Shown here in pieces: positions 48,119 through 56,874 of a stretch of DNA of 64,000 nucleotides. A model generated the notes under the pieces. The model was given only the letters and a program-made list of their open reading frames with translations, ran no database searches and was not told the origin of the DNA. Position 1 is the stretch's first letter. Every line of letters starts with the position of its first letter. The translations under genes were made by a program, and so were the position numbers. This DNA is from Alphaproteobacteria bacterium (GTDB taxonomy: Bacteria; Pseudomonadota; Alphaproteobacteria; Micropepsales; Micropepsaceae): NCBI GenBank assembly GCA_017983635.1, contig JAGOBA010000002.1, positions 372,001 to 436,000 on the forward strand. Reading direction: 5' to 3'.

Positions 48119-49183
48119 ATGACGGCAGCAATCAAAAAACATGGCTTTCGTATACGCAGCGCCATGCCCTCTGCGCCGACCGTGTCGGCGGGGTACGCCA
48201 ACGATCTAATGCGTTTCGCGATCGCGCGCGGTGCGGATGCGGCGCGGCTTTCGGAGCGCTCGGGGATCGATCCTGGCTCATTGCAGGATCCAGACGCACG
48301 CATCCCCTTTGCCCGCTACATCGATCTGATGGCCGCTGCAAAAGCGCTGTGCGGCGATCCCGCGCTGGCCTTGCACCTCGGCGCGCGGCGGGATTTCAAA
48401 GATGTCTCGGTCGTGGGCCTCATTTGCTACGCCGCTCCAACGATGGGCGATGGCCTGATGGAGCTAAACCGCTTTGGTCGCTTGGTCGTTGAGGTGGACG
48501 TCCCTGCCGGTGGCGCGCGTTTTCAATTGCAGCGGCGCGATGAAGAACTGTGGTTGGTGGATACGCGCATCGATCCCAATAGCTTTCCCGAAATGACGGA
48601 GTCGACGTTCTCCCGCTTCATTTCCGAAACGGCGCGCCACTTTCCCGATGCGCGCTTTGCCAAGGCGGTGCACGTCACCCATGCGAAGCCTGACCACAGT
48701 GCCGAGTACGATCGCGTTTTCAAGGTCCCGGTCACATTCGGTAGCGAAAAGAACGCGATCATGATCGATGCGACGTGGCTATCTATCCCGCTCCACAGCC
48801 CAAACGGTTACGCCTTCGGCGTTCTTAGCGAGCACGCGGATCGATTGTTGAAGAATCTGTCGAACGCGAAGACCGTTCGCGGGCAGGTCGAGAGCCTATT
48901 GCTCCCCATGCTCCACAAGGGCGATGTGAGCATGCAGCATGTCGCCGAACGGCTGGGCTTAAGCCGGCAGGCGCTATACCGTAAGCTGGCGCAAGAAAAC
49001 GTCAGCTACGAGCATCTGGTCGACGACTTGCGACGCAGAATGGCACTCAATTACGTGAGTGGTAGGAAAACGTCGGTAAACGAGACCGCCTACCTTGTAG
49101 GCTTTTCCGATCCAAGTTCCTTTTCGCGGGCCTTCAAGCGGTGGACTGGATCAAGTCCGCGCGGCTGGAAGTCGGACGCGTGA
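48119..49183 (+). CDS. AraC-family transcription regulator with Arabinose_bd-type N-terminus
   Basis: 354 aa from ATG at 48119 (a GTG at 48104 would add five residues). N-terminal effector domain of the OruR/ArgR-like AraC group (YANDLMRFAIARGADAARLS, IPFARYIDLMAAAKALCGDP, ALALHLGAR), C-terminal HTH (VAERLGLSRQALYRKLAQEN, AYLVGFSDPSSFSRAFKRWT, GSSPRGWK). Likely controls the divergent DUF2306 gene. Confidence 0.9.
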   Translation: MTAAIKKHGFRIRSAMPSAPTVSAGYANDLMRFAIARGADAARLSERSGIDPGSLQDPDARIPFARYIDLMAAAKALCGDPALALHLGARRDFKDVSVVGLICYAAPTMGDGLMELNRFGRLVVEVDVPAGGARFQLQRRDEELWLVDTRIDPNSFPEMTESTFSRFISETARHFPDARFAKAVHVTHAKPDHSAEYDRVFKVPVTFGSEKNAIMIDATWLSIPLHSPNGYAFGVLSEHADRLLKNLSNAKTVRGQVESLLLPMLHKGDVSMQHVAERLGLSRQALYRKLAQENVSYEHLVDDLRRRMALNYVSGRKTSVNETAYLVGFSDPSSFSRAFKRWTGSSPRGWKSDA

Positions 49184-49184
49184 A

Positions 49185-49346
49185 CTAAAACACCAGCGAC
49201 ACAGCGAAATAAACCCCGGCCCACGACGCGGCCGCGAGCACCAGCCACGCCGGGATGCTCCAGGTCAGCGGCACGAAGTCCTCTTCCGGCGCGGCGAAGG
49301 CCTCGACGGTCATGGGCATTCTCGATTGGAAGCTTGTCTCGCGCAT
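49185..49346 (-). CDS. Short single-span membrane peptide
   Basis: 53 aa: basic start MRETSFQSRMPM, acidic middle EAFAAPEEDFVPLTW, then a TM helix IPAWLVLAAASWAGVYFAVS. Too short for most gene calls but homologous to the 32-codon frame at 47097-47195, which supports past coding. It ends one base from the convergent AraC-gene stop. Function unknown. Confidence 0.5.
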   Translation of the reverse strand: MRETSFQSRMPMTVEAFAAPEEDFVPLTWSIPAWLVLAAASWAGVYFAVSLVF

Positions 49347-49368
49347 CACCACACCCACTCATTTGTGT

Positions 49369-49387
49369 GATCCGTCTAACGCGAATC
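49369..49387 (+). promoter_or_regulatory. ACGCGAATC-core motif, site A
   Basis: GATCCGTCTAACGCGAATC, sharing TAACGCGAATC with site C (54902-54920) and ACGCGAATC with site B. It lies 22 bases upstream of the short membrane-peptide start. The rest of 49347-49534 holds a GCAACCA-N5-TGGTTGC foldback (49491-49509) and no gene. Weakest of the three sites. Confidence 0.4.
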
Positions 49388-49534
49388 ATCACGAGAGCTA
49401 ATCTACCAGAAGCGCTGCATGCTCAGCAGCAGAACAGGAAAGAAATCCGCAAGCCATTCGCTGTCGTTGCTGCCAGTTCGAAGTCTCGCAGCAACCACAC
49501 GTTGGTTGCGCTCGCGCATACCGCGCAAAGCGAC

Positions 49535-50578
49535 TCAATTGATGGTGACGAGCGCCGATCCGACCGCAAAGCTCGCGCCGAAGCCGATCAGCAACGCGTT
49601 GTCGCCTTTTTTTGCCCGGCCTTCCGAGACAAGTTGGTCGAGTAGCAACGGAATGCTCGCACTCGACGTATTGCCGGTCTCCGCGAAAGAGGCACAGAGC
49701 CGCGAGGGATCGATCCCTGCCGACCTGCACGCCGGTATCAAAATGCGGGTCAGGTTGGCCTGATGCGGGATCAGCCAATCGATGGTGTGCCCCTCACCCT
49801 GATAGCGGCGGATCTCATCGACCAGAATGCGCGTAGCGCCGACGGCGACCGGCGGCCCGGCCATATACCAGCGCACGTCTTGCGGCACTTCGAGCGAAGG
49901 ATTGCTGGCTTGCATGCCCGCGCCCTTGATCAGCCCGATCGTCCCCGCATCGATCATCGACGTCGCGCGCGTGGCTTTGAGGCTGGCAAGCCCATGCGCA
50001 CCCGGCTCCAGCAGCACCCCCGCCGCCGCATCGCCGAACAGGGTCGAAATCCCAAACGCCTTCGGATCGTAGGCGATGCAGCGCGACGAAAACTCGACGG
50101 CCAGACACGCCACCCGCCGATACCCCATCGCCTGGATCAGGCTCTTGCCGACCGTCAGCGCGTACATGAAGCCCGTGCAAGCATTGCTCGACATATCGAG
50201 CACGAACGGATGCCCCAACGCCCCGTGCCGGTCGCGCCCCGCGGCCACCACCTGCTGCGAGATCCCCGGAAATCCTTGCGTTGACGACGACGACACGATG
50301 ATCGCGTCCAGCGTCGCCCACGCATGCTCGTCCATCATCTTCTCGAGCAAGGTCAGCGCCACCTCGACCGGCGTCTCCTCCGGCGCAAAGAACCGCCGTG
50401 CGCGCAAGCCCGTCTTCTGCTCGATGAGCTCCGCGCGCGAGCGTGCTGTTTCTTCCGCGTCGGCATCGCGCACGTTGCGCGCATGCGCGCCCGCAATCAG
50501 CCGCTGACCGATGTCGCGGTTGGTGACGATCGTGTCGGGCAGAATGCTCGCCGTTGCGACGATGGAAACGTCTTGCAT
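49535..50578 (-). CDS. Beta-ketoacyl-ACP synthase III-like protein
   Basis: 347 aa. KAS III triad: C134 in DMSSNACTGFMYAL, H272 in LIPHQANLTRI and N303 in ETGNTSSASIPLLLD; end GFGASFAVGSALV. Condenses an acyl-CoA with malonyl-ACP, or acyl transfers, in FabH fashion. There is no plsX or acpP next to it, and the N-terminal region is longer than in housekeeping FabH, so it is probably a specialised paralogue (alkanoyl, olefin- or quinolone-type branch). Next upstream gene (50633) is an enoyl-CoA hydratase on the same strand. Confidence 0.85.
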   Translation of the reverse strand: MQDVSIVATASILPDTIVTNRDIGQRLIAGAHARNVRDADAEETARSRAELIEQKTGLRARRFFAPEETPVEVALTLLEKMMDEHAWATLDAIIVSSSSTQGFPGISQQVVAAGRDRHGALGHPFVLDMSSNACTGFMYALTVGKSLIQAMGYRRVACLAVEFSSRCIAYDPKAFGISTLFGDAAAGVLLEPGAHGLASLKATRATSMIDAGTIGLIKGAGMQASNPSLEVPQDVRWYMAGPPVAVGATRILVDEIRRYQGEGHTIDWLIPHQANLTRILIPACRSAGIDPSRLCASFAETGNTSSASIPLLLDQLVSEGRAKKGDNALLIGFGASFAVGSALVTIN

Positions 50579-50632
50579 GAAAACCCCAAATCCGGGCTGC
50601 GTCTTCCTTCAGGAACGCTACCCGCGCCCATA

Positions 50633-51433
50633 CTATCGGAAACGAGCAGGGCGTTTGTCCAGAAAAGCTTGCACGGCTTCCTTGTGTTCGGGCAGTGCCC
50701 AACATTCGCGCAGATAGTCGGTTTCCCGCTTTTGCGCGAGTGTCATGTCCTGTTCGCATGCATTCTTGGATAACAAGTCCTTGGTCATCCGCAGCATCGG
50801 GTCCGGATTGGCAGAGATGGCCTTACCCACCTCGAACGCTTTCGGCAGCAAGCCCTCCGGCGACGTGACAGAGTTGGCAAGCCCCATCTCGACCGCCTCG
50901 CGCCCGTCGATCAGCCGTGCACTGAGCATCAGATCGCTGGCCTTCGCGAACCCCACGCGGCTGACCAGGAAATGCGAAGACGCCAATTCCGGCACGATCC
51001 CCATCTTGACGAACACCAGCCCGAACTTTGCCGCCTCCGACGCGACAATGATGTCGAACGGCAAGATCATCGTGACGCCGATCCCGACCGCGGGCCCATT
51101 CACTGCCGCGATCAAGGGTTTCGACGAACGCACCAACGAAATCCAATCGAGCCCGCGCGGCAACCCGCCCTGACCGCCGCCCGTGTCCGCGCCAGGATCC
51201 CGCCCATCAAGTCGCGACTTGAACGTGTGCTCGATATCCGCCCCTGCGCAAAACCCGCGCCCCTCGCCCGTGACGACAATCGCGCCGATTCCGTGATCCT
51301 TGTTCGCGTGTTCGATGGCATCCGCCATCTCCTCGCTCATCTTCGGCGTCCAAGCGTTAAGCCGCTCCGGCCGATTAAGCGTGATCAGCGCTATCGGCGC
51401 CTGCGTCGTATAGCGAATGGTCGAGTAGGTCAT
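50633..51433 (-). CDS. Enoyl-CoA hydratase/isomerase family protein
   Basis: 266 aa crotonase fold. ALITLNRPERLNAWTPKM, oxyanion motif GRGFCAGADIEH, second oxyanion AAVNGPAVGIGVTMILPFDI and GIVPELASSHFL where a catalytic glutamate is expected. Acts on acyl-CoA, exact substrate unknown. 54 bases upstream of the KAS III-like gene on the same strand, so probably co-transcribed. Confidence 0.88.
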   Translation of the reverse strand: MTYSTIRYTTQAPIALITLNRPERLNAWTPKMSEEMADAIEHANKDHGIGAIVVTGEGRGFCAGADIEHTFKSRLDGRDPGADTGGGQGGLPRGLDWISLVRSSKPLIAAVNGPAVGIGVTMILPFDIIVASEAAKFGLVFVKMGIVPELASSHFLVSRVGFAKASDLMLSARLIDGREAVEMGLANSVTSPEGLLPKAFEVGKAISANPDPMLRMTKDLLSKNACEQDMTLAQKRETDYLRECWALPEHKEAVQAFLDKRPARFR

Positions 51434-51510
51434 GCGGAACAGCCCTTGCGAATGTCGTTCGCAAAGACTGTGAACCGCTCACGCCCCGGATGACAAGGGC
51501 AGCCTCAAGC

Positions 51511-52296
51511 CTAAGCCGGCACGATGCTGCCGTTGCCGTTACGCCATTCGGCCGGCACCGCGAAATAGGTCGACGGCTTGGCGATGTTCAACCGCGCCCG
51601 CGCCTGCTCCAACGGTTCCGACAGCAGCGCGATGTAGTCCTGGCCGGGCAGCCACTTGGCATTGCGCCCATTGCGATAGGCCTGCCAAACCGCCTTCAGC
51701 ATCGGCTGGCCGGGCAATTCCTTCTTCAGCTTCAGCGCGCCGACCAATCCGATGAAGCCGAAGCCCAACGACTTCGTCTGCGCATACGAAAAGGCAACCA
51801 AGCATGTCTCGCCGATCGCATCGCGGCCATAGCCCGTCATGACGTGCCAAAGATCGTGCACGTCGCGCAGGCGCCGGCCGTACCAAGCGAACGGATGCGA
51901 CCGTTCGACGTCCTGATTGTTCGCGCGCATGCTCTCTTCGATCAGGCCCTGCGCCGAAATATTCTCACTGGTCGTGAAATCCAAATAAGCGCGACCCACA
52001 CTGCCCGCGGGCAGGCTCTCCAAAAACGCGCGGTCCGATAAGATAGCGGCCAGCTCCTCGCGCCGGTAGGCGATCGCGCCGCCCTCGGGCGTCTCAAGCA
52101 ACTTCGCATAACCGTTCGGAATCGACTTGCCCGACAAGGCGCGCATGATCTCGAACACCTGGGCGGTGTCTTCTTTGTCCTTCAGCAGTTTCCCGATGGC
52201 TCGAATAGCGGTCAGCGGCCGGTACCCTAACTTCTCGAACATGATACCGTTCGAGGCCGCAGTTTCGTTTTGGTAGGTTGGGGCGGTCGCCATCAA
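51511..52296 (-). CDS. coq4: Coq4-family protein (ubiquinone biosynthesis)
   Basis: 261 aa. Contains the Coq4 metal motif HDxxH-x11-E as H147-D148-L-W-H151...E163 (RDVHDLWHVMTGYGRDAIGE), and MFEKLGYRPLTAIRAIGKLL at the start. Coq4 proteins bind zinc and catalyse C1 decarboxylation/hydroxylation of the quinone head group. Common in alphaproteobacteria without full ubi operons nearby. Confidence 0.9.
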   Translation of the reverse strand: MMATAPTYQNETAASNGIMFEKLGYRPLTAIRAIGKLLKDKEDTAQVFEIMRALSGKSIPNGYAKLLETPEGGAIAYRREELAAILSDRAFLESLPAGSVGRAYLDFTTSENISAQGLIEESMRANNQDVERSHPFAWYGRRLRDVHDLWHVMTGYGRDAIGETCLVAFSYAQTKSLGFGFIGLVGALKLKKELPGQPMLKAVWQAYRNGRNAKWLPGQDYIALLSEPLEQARARLNIAKPSTYFAVPAEWRNGNGSIVPA

Positions 52297-52361
52297 GTCT
52301 CTCCGTCAGCTGTTCCGGTCCTATACCGGTAAACTGACAAATTGTCATTATTGATCTGATT

Positions 52362-53264
52362 TCAAGTCCGCGGCAGCAGGTCGCCCGCAGCCTCCGCTGT
52401 TGCAAACACGTCATCCACCCGTGGCAACCGTGCCTCATTGCCAAGATACTGGACCCCATAGGCCGACGCCGCACGGGCAAACCGGAAGTGAAACCCCCAG
52501 TCCTGGGCCGGCCATTTCAGCCGCGAAAATACATAAGCGCCATGGAAAAGGTCGCCCGCGCCGTTGGTGTCGACCACCCGCTCCGCCGGCACGCGAAGCG
52601 CGGGTGTCCGCTGCGCAGGCCCTTCGCCGTCATACCAAACCAACCCCCGCTCGCCCTGCGTGACGCCGCCGACCTTGCAGCCCTTCGTTCGAAGCAAGCC
52701 CAAAACCTCGTCCGCGCTCTGTCCCAACTGCTCACAGAACCGCTCACTCACGATCGCAACATCGACATAGTCGAGCAACGCCATCGTATTCGACCGCACG
52801 CCGCCGCCGTCGAGCGAAACCAGAATGCCCCGCTCGCGTGCGATCTTCGCATACGCCAGCGCCGCATCGCTTTGGTGCCCGTCAAGATGCAACGCTTTGC
52901 ACCCATCGAGGTTCAACTGCGGAAACGGATGCAGATAGTGATCGTCGCGGCAGCGCACGATCGCGCGCTTGCCGTCGTTGGGCATGATGAAGGAAAGCGA
53001 AGACCGCGCCACTTTGCGCGCGTGCAGCGGAATGCGATAGACCGACGCCATGTCCATGAACATGCGCCCCAGCCAATCATCCGCCATCGTCGTCATCAGA
53101 TCGGGCACGATGCCAAGCTTCGCGCACGCGAACGCGGCCGTCACCGCATTCCCGCCGAACGCGACCGCATAGTCGCGCGCGACCGTCTTCTCGTCGCCCG
53201 TCGGAATTTCGTCCGTCAGAAACGTGATGTCGATATAGGTCTGGCCGATAAAGAGAGCTTGCAA
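52362..53264 (-). CDS. PfkB-family carbohydrate/nucleoside kinase
   Basis: 300 aa from a TTG at 53264, chosen because the family starts near LQALFIGQTYIDITFLTDEI and an AGGAAC box sits 7 nt before it; an ATG at 53321 would add 19 residues. PfkB motifs: VAFGGNAVTAAFACAKLG and C-terminal VDTNGAGDLFHGAYVFSRL with the catalytic Asp. Sugar kinase by class; substrate unknown. Confidence 0.87.
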   Translation of the reverse strand: MQALFIGQTYIDITFLTDEIPTGDEKTVARDYAVAFGGNAVTAAFACAKLGIVPDLMTTMADDWLGRMFMDMASVYRIPLHARKVARSSLSFIMPNDGKRAIVRCRDDHYLHPFPQLNLDGCKALHLDGHQSDAALAYAKIARERGILVSLDGGGVRSNTMALLDYVDVAIVSERFCEQLGQSADEVLGLLRTKGCKVGGVTQGERGLVWYDGEGPAQRTPALRVPAERVVDTNGAGDLFHGAYVFSRLKWPAQDWGFHFRFARAASAYGVQYLGNEARLPRVDDVFATAEAAGDLLPRT

Positions 53265-53333
53265 GGCAACGGTTCCTAAAGGCGCGCGAACCCTCTTAGC
53301 ACCCAAAGCTTGCCCATGCATTACGCGGCGTGG

Positions 53334-54368
53334 CTAGGCGCGGGAAACGTCTCGCCGCGCCGCCGTACCCGTCAGATGCCGCCGCAGAAAATCGCCTGCA
53401 TCGCGGACGGCCCGCTCGCTCTGTTCATTGAACAGGCGCTCGAACACGTGTCCGCCGCGCGACCAAACGCGCAGCGTGGCATCGACGCCCGCCTCGTGCG
53501 CGCGCTCGGCCAAGCGGCAAGCGTCGTCATGCAACACGTCGGTGCGGCTGGTCTGCACCAGCATCGGCGCCAGGCCCCGCAGGTCGCCGTAGACGGGCGA
53601 CGCCGCCGGGTCGAGCGGGCTCATCCCTTGCAGATAGAGGTGCGCGCAGATCGCCATCGACTCCATGCTGATCGGGCTTTCGCCGGTTACGCTGCGCGTC
53701 GCCGCCGACGGACCGGTCAGCGCCAGATCCGTCCACGGCGAGAGGAAGCAGTACGCCCCCGCGCGAATGCCCTCGTCCCGCAGCCTCAGTGCCGCCGACA
53801 AGGCAATCGCCGCGCCTGCAGACTCCGCGACGATGCCGATGCGCTCCGCCGCTTGACCTTGCCGCACGACTTCACGCACGGCCCCAACCACATCATCGAC
53901 CGCCGCCGGGCACCGATGCTCCGGCGCCAAGCGGTAGTCGACCATCAACGTCCGCACGCCTGCAGACTTCGCAATCCGCGCGATCAACGCCGTAAGCCGC
54001 GGGCTTCGCGCCGCGATGAACGAACCGCCGTGCACGTAGACCAGCATGGCGTGCTTGTCGAACTGTGGATGCTGCAGAACGGCTGTGCCACCGCGGGGCT
54101 CGTCTACGATCTCAAGCTCGGTCATCGCCGCGGCCATCTGCGAAGCGCTCGGCGCGCTGAACCGCATATGCAGCGCGCGCGCACGTTCCATGTACGCCGC
54201 AAAGCGGGCTGTGTCGCCCGATTCCCGTGCGCGTACCGCACCGGCAACAACCCCGCGCTCAAACGCGCGGCTGATCGCATTGCCGGCGCGCCGCGCGAAG
54301 CCCGGCAAGATCGGCGCGCGCGCCGCTACGCGTTCGATACGCAAACCGCCGTGCATTGCCGTGATCAT
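53334..54368 (-). CDS. HSL-family alpha/beta hydrolase (esterase)
   Basis: 344 aa from ATG 54368 with a GGAGG box 6 nt upstream; the earlier ATG at 54410 lies in the regulatory region. Oxyanion HGGSFIAARS (HGG motif), nucleophile VAESAGAAIALSAAL, acid and base in RTDVLHDDACRLAERAHEAG and SRGGHVFERL. Cleaves short-chain or aryl esters typically. Divergent from the LuxR-type gene with site B between. Confidence 0.87.
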   Translation of the reverse strand: MITAMHGGLRIERVAARAPILPGFARRAGNAISRAFERGVVAGAVRARESGDTARFAAYMERARALHMRFSAPSASQMAAAMTELEIVDEPRGGTAVLQHPQFDKHAMLVYVHGGSFIAARSPRLTALIARIAKSAGVRTLMVDYRLAPEHRCPAAVDDVVGAVREVVRQGQAAERIGIVAESAGAAIALSAALRLRDEGIRAGAYCFLSPWTDLALTGPSAATRSVTGESPISMESMAICAHLYLQGMSPLDPAASPVYGDLRGLAPMLVQTSRTDVLHDDACRLAERAHEAGVDATLRVWSRGGHVFERLFNEQSERAVRDAGDFLRRHLTGTAARRDVSRA

Positions 54369-54408
54369 TGTCGCCTCCGGTGTGCGGCTGTCGGATGGTA
54401 ATGTAGAC

Positions 54409-54431
54409 ACGCGAAGTGATTCGCGTCACGA
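54409..54431 (-). promoter_or_regulatory. ACGCGAATC-core motif with perfect palindrome, site B
   Basis: ACGCGAA-N4-TTCGCGT (54409-54426) is a perfect 7-base inverted repeat; read on the minus strand it continues CCTCGTGACGCGAATCACTT. It sits between the divergent HSL-esterase and LuxR-type genes, 41 bases before the former and 19 before the latter. Matches site C at 54905-54929 in almost every position across about 20 bases, as expected of one regulator. Confidence 0.6.
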
Positions 54432-54444
54432 GGCCCGTGCAGAG

Positions 54445-54843
54445 ATGCCCACAAGCCCAACACTCTTTGAAGTCATCGAATCACATCACCTCTCGAGGGT
54501 GCCAATCTACGAGTACGCGCGTACCTACCCCGACGTGCCGGACCGCCTACGCGGTGTCGTGGACTGGGTGGACAACAATCTACGCGTCGCAGGCTTCGCC
54601 TTCATGCTTGAGCGCATCGACGCGCGCGTGGCCGAAATCGAAGACAGCTGGGCGCAAAAATACGCGCTAACGCCGGCCGAAATGCGCTTGACCGCTCATC
54701 TCGTCATCGGCGGCACGATCGCAAACTATGCAAAAACGCATGGGCTGAGCCGCAACACCGTGCGCAATCAGCTGCAAGCGGCCTATTGCAAAACCGGCAC
54801 ACACCGCCAAGCGGAGCTCGTTTCCCTGCTTCTCAAGGCCTAA
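54445..54843 (+). CDS. LuxR-type HTH protein (orphan)
   Basis: 132 aa. C-terminal LuxR HTH (about 72-130): YALTPAEMRLTAHLVIGGTI then AKTHGLSRNTVRNQLQAAYCKTGTHRQAELVSLL. The N-terminal 65 residues show no receiver or autoinducer domain but a helical ERIDARVAEIEDSW stretch. No luxI homologue in the window. Divergent from an esterase gene, with the palindromic site B between; likely autoregulator of this block. Confidence 0.88.
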   Translation: MPTSPTLFEVIESHHLSRVPIYEYARTYPDVPDRLRGVVDWVDNNLRVAGFAFMLERIDARVAEIEDSWAQKYALTPAEMRLTAHLVIGGTIANYAKTHGLSRNTVRNQLQAAYCKTGTHRQAELVSLLLKA

Positions 54844-54904
54844 ATCGCACATTCTCATAGTGCGTTTGCATCATGCGCGTAACCGCGTGTGCACCCACCC
54901 TGAT

Positions 54905-54929
54905 TCTCGTAACGCGAATCGCTTGCGGT
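54905..54929 (+). promoter_or_regulatory. ACGCGAATC-core motif, site C
   Basis: TCTCGTAACGCGAATCGCTT lies 23-47 bases before the start of the 54952 gene. GATTCTCG-TAA-CGCGAATC is an 8-base palindrome with one mismatch. About 18 of 20 bases agree with site B on the opposite strand at 54409-54431. Confidence 0.55.
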
Positions 54930-54951
54930 TCATTGAGGGGATTGAGGGAAC

Positions 54952-56847
54952 ATGCGTAGAAGCCTTTTGCTGGCATCGATTGCGTTCGCCGCCATCACGC
55001 CAGTCGTTCTGGTGACGCCGCCAGCGCAAGCCGGCGGCCTCGAATGGGTTGACCGGCGAGCCAAGCTGCAAGCCGATGCGGCCCAACTCACGATCCGCAT
55101 TCACGACTATCAGCTCAGCCGAAGCTACTGCAGACCCACACATCCAAGGGACAAAACCTTCGACGAGGTAAGTCTGAACCAGCTTGAGGAGGAACTCGCG
55201 CTGCTGGGCACCGAATTCGAAGCTATCAAGACAGGCACATTGGCGGCGACCCAAGGCACGTCCGGCGGCGGCATCACGCAGGATAGGTTGATGACCCCCG
55301 GCTATCCGACATATCGCGGCTTCGATGTTCGCGACGACAAGCATTGGGTGAATATGCGGCGCGACACGTTCGATGACGCGCGCAAACTTCTGGCGGCGAA
55401 ACGGGAAAAACTGGCCAAGGCACCTGAGGAATTCTGCGGCGAGCCGACAAAGAAAACCACAGGCATCATCGGAAGCCCGCCGGCCCAACCCGTCGATGAG
55501 CCGGTTCCCGCGCCGACCTACGCCCCTATCAACATCCCGGGCCGTCCCACGCGCTTCTGCTCGATCGACGAAAAGGATGCCTGGCTGGCTCCGCTCGCCA
55601 AACAAATGGAAGACGCGATCGAGAACGAAAAGCTCGCGTGGGGCTGGGCGCAGGCGTTGAAGCGCGCCATGTCGAAGCGGCGCGATAACGCGGCGCTGCA
55701 AGCCCTCGCCACCACCGCGATCGCCCAACGCGATGCGTATCGCGACCTGAACATCAAGGCCAACAGGCTCTATGTCGACGTGCGCGACAACGTGCCGGTC
55801 GAAAAGTGCGGCGGCGATACCCCGAAGGAAGTCGGCGTCGTGCCCGGCAACACCGGCACCTCGGTCGGCGTCGGGGTCGGTGTCGGTCGAATCAGCATTC
55901 CAAGGCGGCTCTATCTCGCACTCGAGAACGCCGGCGAGTTGCGCCTCGGTGCTGCCGACACGTTGCGCCGGGAAACATTCGCGGCTCTATTCGTCACCAT
56001 GATGTACGACCTGGATTTTCTGCCGAAGCTCAACCTCGCCAAGGTCTTCGGTCTCGGCGACTCGCGCAGCCAACGCACCAGGCTCACCGGCGAACTCGAA
56101 ACCTACGACGTAACGCTAAAGTCGTCGGGCGGTTCGGTCGTCACCACGACTGAAGGTCTCGGCATTCCCGGAACCGGCGATCCCAGCCACCCAAGCCCCG
56201 CGGGTTATTTCTTGGCCAACCCTGCCCTCAACGACGTGATGGACATTTCGCAGCGCTACTCGACGAGTTACGATGGCCTTCACATCGCGATCGAGCAGGA
56301 AGAGAGTTGCGAAAACATGTCCGGTTCGCTCGCCATCGGCGGACGCTTCGGGCGCCTCGAAACGTCGGACCGGTTCTCCGGCTCGATCCCGGGCTTCGGC
56401 AGAGGCTTTGCCTACCAGACCGATCTCGAAACCGCGATCTGGGGTCTCTTCGTCGCGACGGAGGCAGAAGTTTCGCTCGACAATGCTTGGGATGGCGCCT
56501 TGCGCTACGCGGGCGAATTCTCAGGGTTTAGAGTGTCCGCCGGTGCCCGCGCAGGCGTCAACTTCGTTTCGGCCGACGGCACCGACCGGCTCGACTTCAC
56601 CGGCTTCGCGCCGCAAAGCGTGCGCTTGTCGAAGGACGAGACCACCTTCAGCTATCAGCTCAAAGCCGGCCTGCACTACACACCGCCGGCCGCACCGGGC
56701 TTGGATATCTCAATCAGTGGCGTCTACAACCTCGACGGCATCCACAATTCCGTCAACCGCACCGGCGAAACCGGCGACAGCTCTCAATTGAAGATTGAGA
56801 ACCAAGAAATGTACTACGGCATCGTACGCACAACCTTCACGTTCTGA
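54952..56847 (+). CDS. Novel outer-membrane protein with helical N-terminal part
   Basis: 631 aa, no family recognised. Signal peptide 1-27 (FAAITPVVLVTPPAQA). Residues 30-300 are charged and helical, with a few cysteines, and a Pro-rich spacer (about 175-200). From about residue 300 a Gly/Val stretch (GTSVGVGVGVGR) leads into a beta-rich region with alternating hydrophobic strands (for example SLAIGGRFGRLE, GFRVSAGARAGVNFVS) and the C-terminus YYGIVRTTFTF, the terminal phenylalanine expected of Bam-inserted barrels. Site C lies just upstream. Confidence 0.7.
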   Translation: MRRSLLLASIAFAAITPVVLVTPPAQAGGLEWVDRRAKLQADAAQLTIRIHDYQLSRSYCRPTHPRDKTFDEVSLNQLEEELALLGTEFEAIKTGTLAATQGTSGGGITQDRLMTPGYPTYRGFDVRDDKHWVNMRRDTFDDARKLLAAKREKLAKAPEEFCGEPTKKTTGIIGSPPAQPVDEPVPAPTYAPINIPGRPTRFCSIDEKDAWLAPLAKQMEDAIENEKLAWGWAQALKRAMSKRRDNAALQALATTAIAQRDAYRDLNIKANRLYVDVRDNVPVEKCGGDTPKEVGVVPGNTGTSVGVGVGVGRISIPRRLYLALENAGELRLGAADTLRRETFAALFVTMMYDLDFLPKLNLAKVFGLGDSRSQRTRLTGELETYDVTLKSSGGSVVTTTEGLGIPGTGDPSHPSPAGYFLANPALNDVMDISQRYSTSYDGLHIAIEQEESCENMSGSLAIGGRFGRLETSDRFSGSIPGFGRGFAYQTDLETAIWGLFVATEAEVSLDNAWDGALRYAGEFSGFRVSAGARAGVNFVSADGTDRLDFTGFAPQSVRLSKDETTFSYQLKAGLHYTPPAAPGLDISISGVYNLDGIHNSVNRTGETGDSSQLKIENQEMYYGIVRTTFTF

Positions 56848-56874
56848 CGCAGACAGAGGTCAGGCGCGAACAGC

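Noticed and set aside
49491..49509. GCAACCA-N5-TGGTTGC foldback after the KAS III-like gene
   Set aside because: No T-run in either direction, so not called as a terminator; may be chance.
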